From Planctomycetota bacterium (GTDB taxonomy: Bacteria > Planctomycetota > Phycisphaerae > Sedimentisphaerales > Anaerobacaceae), in the NCBI GenBank assembly GCA_003644295.1, contig QNBZ01000016.1:1-11835 (forward strand): DNA of 11,835 nt, read 5' to 3'. The translations under genes and the position numbers were made by a program. Of the stretch, positions 6,952 through 11,835 are shown piece by piece. The notes beneath the pieces are model-generated. The model had not been told where the DNA came from and ran no database searches. It was given only the letters and a program-made list of their open reading frames with translations. Numbering within the stretch: the first letter of the stretch is position 1; each line of letters begins with the position of its first letter.

Positions 6952-7026
6952 CGGGGTGTAGCTCAGTTTGGCTAGAGCGCCTGCTTTGGGAGCAGGAGGC
7001 CGTAGGTTCGAATCCTATCACCCCGA
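6952..7026 (+). tRNA. tRNA-Pro (anticodon UGG)
   Basis: A complete cloverleaf can be drawn. The acceptor CGGGGTG (6952-6958) pairs with CACCCCG (7019-7025), with discriminator A at 7026. The D arm closes GCTC/GAGC. The anticodon stem CCTGC/GCAGG encloses loop TTTGGGA, giving anticodon TGG. The T arm is GTAGG/CCTAT around TTCGAAT. CCA is not encoded. The heptamer CCCCGAT at the 3' end (7021-7027) is repeated at 7030-7036, two bases later. The leader ACCCCG at 6939-6944 could pair with the tRNA 5' acceptor strand. Confidence 0.96.
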
Positions 7027-7451
7027 TTTCCCCGATATGAGGTGATGCTACCACCTTGATAAAAAGAGGAACGAAAAATTTGAATTAAATAATGTTATTC
7101 GCTTCAAGCTGTAATGCCACGGCACGCCGGAAATACACCTCTGAAATATCTTTTGAAGTGGCCGAGCCGGATAAAGGCCTGTAGTTCCATTACGGGGGAT
7201 TATCTATAGCGATGAGGATATCCGAAGGACAATTTAAGGAAGCAAAAAGATATTGGATATGAACGTGGAAATGGAGAGCGAAAACGAATCCGCTGATTCG
7301 AAAGAAAAAAGAATTTACAGAAAAAATGTTGCTTAATCGTACTTTCATCTACGCCCTCACGGCGGTACAAAATATTTGTGAACAAGGAAAACCTTGCTTC
7401 TGCCACAAGATATGTTAAGAATGGACCTGGCTATGTTGTTATCTGTATGTA
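7027..7451 (+). other. 425-bp region without a confident gene, upstream of nrnA-like gene
   Basis: No standard gene is evident. It holds a possible RNA fold, with GTAATG 7111-7116 pairing CATTAC 7188-7193 and CCAC 7117-7120 pairing GTGG 7158-7161 nested inside. A perfect 6-bp hairpin lies at 7285-7300. There is also a chain of very short reading frames: 7212-7262 and 7259-7336 overlapping by ATGA, 7326-7418, and a frame ending in TAA at 7450-7452 that overlaps the phosphoesterase ATG. The 7326 frame begins M-L-L-N-R-T-F-I-Y-A-L-T-A-V, which resembles the start of Rrf2 regulators but stops after 30 codons. Any of these may be chance. Confidence 0.3.
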
Positions 7452-8435
7452 ATGATTTTTATGGCGGACAACGATTTTCAAAAAGCTGTTGAGTTAATTA
7501 ACAAATCCGGCAATGTTTTGCTCACCACTCATATCAAGCCGGACGGCGACGCCTGCGGGTGCGTTGTGGCGATTTCTGAAACGCTAATTGCACTCGGCAA
7601 AAATGTAAAGACGTTATTGCTTTCGGAACTACCGCAATGGTACGAATTTCTGTTTGAGCAAAAGCCGGAGGTTGTCAGCGAAAAAACAAGCATAGATTGC
7701 GACTTGATTATTATTGTCGATACCAATACTTATAACCAACTGCCGAAATTTGATGAGTATTTGAAGCGCAGTGATAAGCCGATTTTAGTAATCGACCATC
7801 ACGTAACAACCAATGGCCTCGGCAATGTCGAGTTGATTGATACCAGCGCAGCGGCGACCGCTTTGATTGTTTTTGACCTGCTGAAATATACTGGTTGGCC
7901 AATAACCACGAAAATCTCAACCGCCCTCTTTGTAGCAATAGCTACCGATACCGGCTGGTTCCGGTTCAGCAATACGGACAGCAGGACGCTTAAAACCTGC
8001 GCCGAACTAATTGACGCAGGCGTAAATCCTACGGAAATTTATCATGATTTGTATCAGAACTTTTCGCACCAGCGGTTCAAACTGATGACGGCTATGCTCA
8101 ATACGCTCGAATTGCATCTTGATGGCCGGTATGCAACGCAGCATTTATCACAGCAGGATTTCAAGCGGGCCGGCGCTGAATATAGTGATACGGAAAACTT
8201 AATCAATGAATGTCAACGGATAGGCAGTGTTGAGGTGGTGGCTTTGTTCGTTGAATTGGCTGATGGCAGGATTAAATGCTCTTTACGAAGTAGCGGAGCG
8301 GCAGATGTTCGCAAGATAGCCGCCAAGTTCGGCGGCGGCGGCCATACAATGGCTGCGGCTGTTTACTTAAATGGTCCTCTGGAAGATGCCAAGCAGCTTA
8401 TAAAAACCGAAGTTGAAAAACAATTTCTGAATTAA
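7452..8435 (+). CDS. nrnA: DHH/DHHA1 phosphoesterase, NrnA-like nanoRNase / pAp phosphatase
   Basis: Cytoplasmic metal-dependent phosphoesterase. The family degrades 2-5-nt RNAs and dephosphorylates 3'-phosphoadenosine 5'-phosphate, and some members cleave linear dinucleotides from c-di-GMP or c-di-AMP breakdown. The 327-residue length fits. The DHH domain shows T-T-H-I-K-P-D-G-D-A (His27, Asp31, Asp33), Asp90 in I-V-D-T-N, Asp-His-His at 115-117 and Asp166 in A-T-D-T-G-W-F-R-F. The C-terminal DHHA1 domain has the substrate-binding G-G-G-G-H at 294-298. All catalytic residues appear present. The ATG at 7452 overlaps an upstream stop (TAATG) and the ATG at 7461 (M-A-D-N-D-F) is equally plausible; neither has a clear ribosome binding site. 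The stop codon is almost fused to the left flank of an IS701-like relic. Confidence 0.92.
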   Translation: MIFMADNDFQKAVELINKSGNVLLTTHIKPDGDACGCVVAISETLIALGKNVKTLLLSELPQWYEFLFEQKPEVVSEKTSIDCDLIIIVDTNTYNQLPKFDEYLKRSDKPILVIDHHVTTNGLGNVELIDTSAAATALIVFDLLKYTGWPITTKISTALFVAIATDTGWFRFSNTDSRTLKTCAELIDAGVNPTEIYHDLYQNFSHQRFKLMTAMLNTLELHLDGRYATQHLSQQDFKRAGAEYSDTENLINECQRIGSVEVVALFVELADGRIKCSLRSSGAADVRKIAAKFGGGGHTMAAAVYLNGPLEDAKQLIKTEVEKQFLN

Positions 8436-8436
8436 A

Positions 8437-8815
8437 AACTAAACTTTTGCATTTTCAAGGTAAAGCCAATCCAGCCGCAACTGATTGAAAACCTCTTCAT
8501 CCCATTGAGTTGTGGTTATCCAGCGGCTGAGACAGGATTGGTCTGTGGTAACAGCAAGCTCCCTGTTTATTGCAGAGACGTTTTTTTTTGTTTGCGATAA
8601 TCAACCCGGTGATATATTCAGCAAAATGTTTACGCTCGGGCTCGTTGGCAAAGAAAGAACCGAATTTTTCGAGAGCTTCTTCGACGACCTTTGGGAATTG
8701 AACGATAGCGGGCATAATCATATCCTACATGATTTTGTAACATGTTTTCCTACCGATATTTATCGTCAAATTACCCATTTGGAGTACAAAAATTCAACTT
8801 TGCAAAAGTTCAGTT
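8437..8815 (-). mobile_element. Miniature, internally deleted IS701-like element
   Basis: This is a 379-bp element with 15-bp inverted ends. Positions 8437-8451 read AACTAAACTTTTGCA, and the complement of 8801-8815 reads AACTGAACTTTTGCA (14 of 15 identical). TTAAAA occurs at both borders (8432-8437 and 8814-8819), compatible with a TTAA-containing target duplication, though the exact ends are ambiguous by a few bases. The interior carries only the 5' part of a transposase on the - strand, joined to the opposite end. The left copy of the target falls on the stop codon of the NrnA-like gene and preserves it. Confidence 0.72.
8439..8721 (-). pseudogene. IS701-like transposase N-terminal fragment with frameshift
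   Basis: From the ATG at 8721 the product begins M-I-M-P-A-I-V-Q-F-P-K-V-V-E-E-A-L, then A-N-E-P-E-R-K-H-F-A-E-Y-I-T-G-L. I recognise this as the N-terminus of IS701-type (DDE_5) transposases. At a run of nine A (8589-8581 on the - strand) the frame shifts. Removing one A restores homologous sequence: N-V-S-A-I-N-R-E-L-A-V-T-T-D-Q-S-C-L-S-R-W, then Q-W-D-E-E-V-F-N-Q-L-R-L-D-W. The restored frame ends at a TAG (8441-8439) inside the inverted end after roughly 93 residues, whereas intact members have about 400. The DDE catalytic domain is absent. Confidence 0.75.
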
Positions 8816-8864
8816 AAAACTTAAAATGCACTTTTTCAGGGACGACTAAATATGAAATTGCCAC

Positions 8865-8881
8865 GCCGACCTTCGGTCGGC
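8865..8881. terminator. Perfect hairpin beyond rnfB, possible transcript end
   Basis: GCCGACC (8865-8871) pairs perfectly with GGTCGGC (8875-8881) around a 3-nt loop, 34 bp past the rnfB stop on the - strand. No strong T-run follows on the - strand, while TTTTT occurs at 8888-8892 on the + strand side. It could end the rnf transcript, act in both directions, or be a dispersed palindrome. Confidence 0.35.
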
Positions 8882-8914
8882 TCGCAGTTTTTAATTCATA
8901 ATCCGTAATTCGAG

Positions 8915-9772
8915 TCACGAGACACGCTTCACGACTTGAGCGGTTTTGCCAACGTAGATGATTACCTTTGTCGGGCATTTGTTCATAGCGGTTTCGGCTT
9001 GCTCGGTGGGCTGATACCTTTCGTAATCTACTCTGGCTAAATTATCTTCGAGCGAGAACATATCGCTCTGTTTTGCACACAGGCCGCAGCCGATACAGCC
9101 GACCCTGCACATTGAGCGCGTTGCCTTGCCGGTCTCCTTGCTGCTGCAAGCGACAGTCATCATATTTTCCTGTAAGAACGGCGACATCTCAATAATGTTC
9201 CGCGGACAGGCCTTTGCACAAGCACCGCAGCCAGTGCATTTCTCGTAATCAATGGTAGCTAAACCGTCAACGATGTGAATGGCATCGAATTTGCAGACAC
9301 TTACGCAATCGCCGAAGCCGAGGCAGCCGAACTTACAGGCCTGCACAGGGGCTAATGCGTTCGCAGCGATACAGGTCGATATTCCCTGATATATCGCACG
9401 ATAGGTTTTGTCTGCGGTGTGAGCACGGCAATGTACAATCGGCATTTCAGGAGTGCCAGAGTCGCTGACCTGAAGGTTCAAAAGCCGGGCGATTTTTTCC
9501 GCAACCTGCTGCCCGCCGGGCGCACATTTTCCGAGCAGCTCGGGATTTTCCAAAACAGCTTTGGCGTATTGCCTACAGCCGGGGTAACCACAAGCCCCGC
9601 AATCGAGGTTCGGCAACACCTCGTAAATCTGCTCAACTTTGAGGTCAACCTCAACCTTGAGTTTTTCGTTTGCAATCAGCAACACAATCGCAAAGCCGAC
9701 GCCAAGCCCCAGCATTGTCAATCCTGCCGGCCAGGCACTGCTCCATAATTGATAAACATCAGCCAAACTCAT
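8915..9772 (-). CDS. rnfB: RnfB, iron-sulfur subunit of Rnf ion-translocating ferredoxin:NAD+ oxidoreductase
   Basis: Membrane-anchored multi-cluster subunit that passes electrons within the Rnf complex. Counting from the ATG at 9772: a transmembrane helix spans about 15-34, and the RnfB-specific cluster motif has Cys58, Cys61, Cys66 (C-G-A-C-G-Y-P-G-C) and Cys83. Ferredoxin-like 4Fe-4S motifs follow: C-K-F-G-C-L-G-F-G-D-C-V-S-V-C, C-T-G-C-G-A-C-A-K-A-C-P and C-R-V-G-C-I-G-C-G-L-C with a distal C-P. A GTG two codons upstream (9778) is an alternative start; the ATG was preferred although its ribosome binding site is weak. It is last in the operon, 19 bp after rnfA. The final codons run into simple repeat-like DNA. 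Confidence 0.95.
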   Translation of the reverse strand: MSLADVYQLWSSAWPAGLTMLGLGVGFAIVLLIANEKLKVEVDLKVEQIYEVLPNLDCGACGYPGCRQYAKAVLENPELLGKCAPGGQQVAEKIARLLNLQVSDSGTPEMPIVHCRAHTADKTYRAIYQGISTCIAANALAPVQACKFGCLGFGDCVSVCKFDAIHIVDGLATIDYEKCTGCGACAKACPRNIIEMSPFLQENMMTVACSSKETGKATRSMCRVGCIGCGLCAKQSDMFSLEDNLARVDYERYQPTEQAETAMNKCPTKVIIYVGKTAQVVKRVS

Positions 9773-9791
9773 TACCACACCACTAATTCAC

Positions 9792-10382
9792 TTATTTAAT
9801 CATTCCTGCGAAACCCATAAACGCCAGCGTAAGCAATCCGGCAGTAATCAACGTAATCGGTGCTCCCCTGAGACATTTTGGAACGTCGGCAAGATTCAAA
9901 TTCTCGCGTATGCCGGCCATTATGCAAATCGCCATAGTAAAACCAATGCCTGCGCCGAAACTTAAAACAGCCGCTTCAAGCAGATTGTTAATGCCCCAAA
10001 GATTTATAAATAAACATAACCCTAAAATCGCACAGTTCGTAGTAATCAGCGGCAAAAATATGCCAAAGCTCTCGTACAAAGTGGGGAAAAATTTTCTAAT
10101 ATACATCTCAACAAGCTGGACAGCACCGGCGATAACCAATATGAAACAGACATATCGCGTAACTTCCAAATTCATCGGTATCAAAATTAAATGGTCGAGC
10201 AGCCAGGTCAGCGTGCCGCTGAGAGTTACGACGAATGTTACCGCAAGCCCCATACCGAAAGCCATATCTATTCTACCCGATACGCCAAGATAAGGACATA
10301 TACCAAGAAACTTTGTCAAGACAAGATTGTTGACTATGACGATGGATATAAAGCCCATAAGCAGAATGTTGAGCGTATCCAT
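9792..10382 (-). CDS. rnfA: RnfA, integral membrane subunit of the Rnf complex
   Basis: A 196-residue polytopic protein (about six helices) homologous to RnfE/NqrD/NqrE. Conserved landmarks are N-N-x-V-L-T-K-F-L-G-I-C-P with Cys29, I-T-T-N-C-A-I-L-G with Cys117, and the C-terminal segment G-I-G-F-T-M-A-I-C-I-M-A-G-I-R-E-N. In the homologous Na+-NQR and Rnf structures these two cysteines, with their counterparts in the partner subunit, hold an intramembrane iron-sulfur centre. The start has a good ribosome binding site (AAGGA, 7 nt upstream). It lies 12 bp after rnfE. Confidence 0.96.
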   Translation of the reverse strand: MDTLNILLMGFISIVIVNNLVLTKFLGICPYLGVSGRIDMAFGMGLAVTFVVTLSGTLTWLLDHLILIPMNLEVTRYVCFILVIAGAVQLVEMYIRKFFPTLYESFGIFLPLITTNCAILGLCLFINLWGINNLLEAAVLSFGAGIGFTMAICIMAGIRENLNLADVPKCLRGAPITLITAGLLTLAFMGFAGMIK

Positions 10383-10394
10383 AAATCTTTCCTT

Positions 10395-11015
10395 TTAATT
10401 CTTCTTTTTACTGATTATGTTGACTAATCCGAGCAGCAGTCCCAGAGTTATAAAAGCCCCGACCGGCATACTCATCGCAGCCCACGGCACAAACGCATCC
10501 GGCATTATCGCAACCTCGAATATCCTGCCTGTCGCTAGTACTTCCCGTATACCAGCCAAAATACACAGCGTCAGTGTAAAACCAAGTCCCATACCAAGTG
10601 CATCAACAATACTTACAAACAGACCGTTTTTGCTTGCGCAGGCCTCAGCCCTGCAGATGATAATACAGTTAACAATAATAAGCGGCACATAGGGACCGAG
10701 CGTTTCGCTCATCCTGGCTGCAAACGCCTTCAGAAATAAGTCGGCTATGGTAACAAAAGTCGCTATCGTCAGAGTGAACATCAGGATTCGCAGGTGGGGC
10801 TTGAGGAGATTGCGTATCAGGCAGACGACAATGTTGCTGCACAGCAATACAAATATAACGCAAAGCCCCATCGTCAAAGCCGGCTTGACGGCTGCGGTAA
10901 CCGCCAATGTCGGACACATACCCAACAGCAGCCGAAAGACTGGGTTCTCACGCCACAGCCCAGCCAGAAGCGTCTGTTTGTAAATACCGGGTTGGGATGG
11001 GGATTTATTTGCCAT
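10395..11015 (-). CDS. rnfE: RnfE, integral membrane subunit of the Rnf complex
   Basis: A 206-residue polytopic protein, paralogue and partner of RnfA. Seen: E-N-P-V-F-R-L-L-L-G-M-C-P-T-L-A-V-T with Cys34; V-N-C-I-I-I-C-R-A-E-A-C-A with Cys117; and G-M-G-L-G-F-T-L-T-L-C-I-L-A-G-I-R-E. Oddity: the segment usually reading N-C-x-I-L-G-R-A-E-A-F-A carries Cys at 121 and 126 in place of Gly and Phe. The start overlaps the end of rnfG by 11 bp, so translation is probably coupled. RnfE rather than NqrD is chosen because the neighbours are RnfB, RnfG and RnfD. Confidence 0.95.
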   Translation of the reverse strand: MANKSPSQPGIYKQTLLAGLWRENPVFRLLLGMCPTLAVTAAVKPALTMGLCVIFVLLCSNIVVCLIRNLLKPHLRILMFTLTIATFVTIADLFLKAFAARMSETLGPYVPLIIVNCIIICRAEACASKNGLFVSIVDALGMGLGFTLTLCILAGIREVLATGRIFEVAIMPDAFVPWAAMSMPVGAFITLGLLLGLVNIISKKKN

Positions 11016-11658
11016 TGCCGATTAGCCCTTTCGCCTGCATCTGCTCTTTTACCTGCGTCAGAGAATTATTTATTATATCAACAACCGCCCTGCTGCTTAC
11101 GGTAGCTCCGCTTATAGCTACAATTTCGGAATCGATTTTCCCAGGGTTGCCGGCTTTGACAAGATGCAGTTTATCAGCCGGCGCTTTTGCAAACTGATTA
11201 CGATAGTAAGGCAGCTTGATGCGGTCTCCAAAGCCAGGTGTCTCATTACTTGCCAGCACAGCAAAGCCGGCAAATTTCTCAAAAGATTTATCAACAGCCA
11301 CGACTAATTCGATTTTGTCCTGAAATCCGGGACCCTGACAACTAAAAGCCCAGCCAATCTGCTCACCTGCTCCGGAAATGGCCTTGTAGATTTTGCTCTT
11401 CATTTCCTTGCCCTTGGGTGATTTGATTTGCAGCTCGGCTGCCGGCTGGAACCGCCTGGCGTCCGGCAGCAAAGAAGCCATCAACCCGTCGATTTTACTG
11501 GTCTTATTCCGCTCAATTCTTGGCGACAAGGTAACACTGGCTATCGCTATCAGCAGACCAAAGCAGAACGAAGCGACAATCAACAGCCAGCTTTGCTGGA
11601 TAAAGTATTTAATTTTCGATTGTTCGACTTTGCTCACCACAGATTTTTGATTTTCCAT
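11005..11658 (-). CDS. rnfG: RnfG, FMN-binding subunit of the Rnf complex
   Basis: A 217-residue periplasm-facing flavoprotein with one N-terminal transmembrane helix (about 20-42) and an FMN_bind domain. Landmarks are G-P-G-F-Q-D-K-I-E-L-V-V-A-V-D, N-E-T-P-G-F-G-D-R-I and the flavinylation motif S-G-A-T-V-S-S with Thr186 as the expected covalent FMN site. The frame stays open farther upstream, but those codons overlap the rnfD end. The ATG at 11658 is chosen because GAGGT lies just before it and the product then starts like other RnfG proteins. The gap to the rnfD stop is 8 bp, and the end overlaps rnfE by 11 bp. Confidence 0.94.
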   Translation of the reverse strand: MENQKSVVSKVEQSKIKYFIQQSWLLIVASFCFGLLIAIASVTLSPRIERNKTSKIDGLMASLLPDARRFQPAAELQIKSPKGKEMKSKIYKAISGAGEQIGWAFSCQGPGFQDKIELVVAVDKSFEKFAGFAVLASNETPGFGDRIKLPYYRNQFAKAPADKLHLVKAGNPGKIDSEIVAISGATVSSRAVVDIINNSLTQVKEQMQAKGLIGNGK

Positions 11659-11666
11659 TTTTGACC

Positions 11667-11835
11667 TCAGGTTTTTGGTTTGCCTCCAGCAGGGATTAGT
11701 TTGCAGAACCTGTCGAGCAAAGGCGTTACAGCATTCATCAAAAGGACAGAAAACATCACCCCTTCCGGATATTCTCCGACAATTCTTATGAGCATCGTTA
11801 TCGTCCCAACTCCAATTCCAAAAATCCACATCCCT
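11667..11835 (-). CDS. rnfD: RnfD, C-terminal fragment (gene continues beyond right edge)
   Basis: The last 55 codons of a membrane protein are visible, ending at a TGA (11669-11667). The tail Y-P-E-G-V-M-F-S-V-L-L-M-N-A-V-T-P-L-L-D-R-F is the typical C-terminus of RnfD/NqrB, and an M-W-I-F-G-I-G-V-G-T transmembrane stretch precedes it. Position immediately before rnfG agrees with the usual C-D-G-E-A-B order. The flavinylated threonine and the main body lie outside the window. Confidence 0.9.
   Translation of the reverse strand, partial: GMWIFGIGVGTITMLIRIVGEYPEGVMFSVLLMNAVTPLLDRFCKLIPAGGKPKT

Noticed and set aside
6854..7054. - strand 66-codon frame across the tRNA
   Set aside because: It is antisense to tRNA-Pro; its peptide (GFEPTASCSQSRRSSQTELHP) is the common spurious tRNA-antisense translation.
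11659..11829. N-terminal extension of RnfG to 11829
   Set aside because: Those codons overlap the rnfD coding end in another frame and do not look like RnfG; the ATG at 11658 has its own ribosome binding site.
1..11835. CRISPR array, prophage or integron structure
   Set aside because: No regularly spaced repeats, integrase, phage structural genes or attC-like sites were seen.

Overview
The window looks like chromosomal DNA of an anaerobic or facultative bacterium, most probably a planctomycete of the Phycisphaerae (Sedimentisphaerales-like) group. This placement is inferred from protein style: a helix-turn-helix/transmembrane protein with a G-S-G-L-L-D-L motif, a GAF/HD-GYP-plus-STAS pair beside type II secretion/type IV pilus genes, and an Rnf operon. 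No marker gene here proves it.

Left part (1-4583, + strand): the 3' portion of a GAF/HD-GYP phosphodiesterase, whose start lies before the window, overlaps a single-domain STAS protein by 4 bp. After about 80 bp come a GspE/PilB secretion or pilus ATPase and a GspF/PilC inner-membrane platform protein. Together they suggest cyclic-di-GMP turnover and partner switching next to the motor of a pilus or secretion system. The usual pseudopilin gene does not follow. A 491-bp degraded IS1380-type element lies there instead (4629-5119), with inverted ends and an internally deleted transposase in a frame with no usable start codon.

Middle part (5233-6689, - strand): a two-gene unit encodes a membrane-tethered DNA-binding-like protein and a small membrane-anchored protein of unknown function. 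A divergent intergenic region with candidate promoters separates it from a tRNA-Pro(UGG) gene on the + strand. A 425-bp stretch without a confident gene follows, then an NrnA-type DHH/DHHA1 phosphoesterase (nanoRNase / pAp phosphatase).

A second small relic, an IS701-like element of about 379 bp (8437-8815), sits one base after the phosphoesterase stop codon. It has 15-bp inverted ends, TTAAAA on both flanks, and a truncated, frameshifted transposase on the - strand.

Right part (8915-11835, - strand): the distal part of an rnf operon in the order D (partial)-G-E-A-B, tightly packed. It encodes the ferredoxin:NAD+ oxidoreductase that couples electron transfer to ion pumping. rnfC and most of rnfD lie beyond the right edge.

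The points most worth a second look are the two small inverted-repeat-bounded transposon derivatives, the membrane-tethered helix-turn-helix protein and its partner, an unusual Asn in the Walker A motif of the secretion ATPase, and simple-repeat-like DNA at gene borders that runs into coding sequence.
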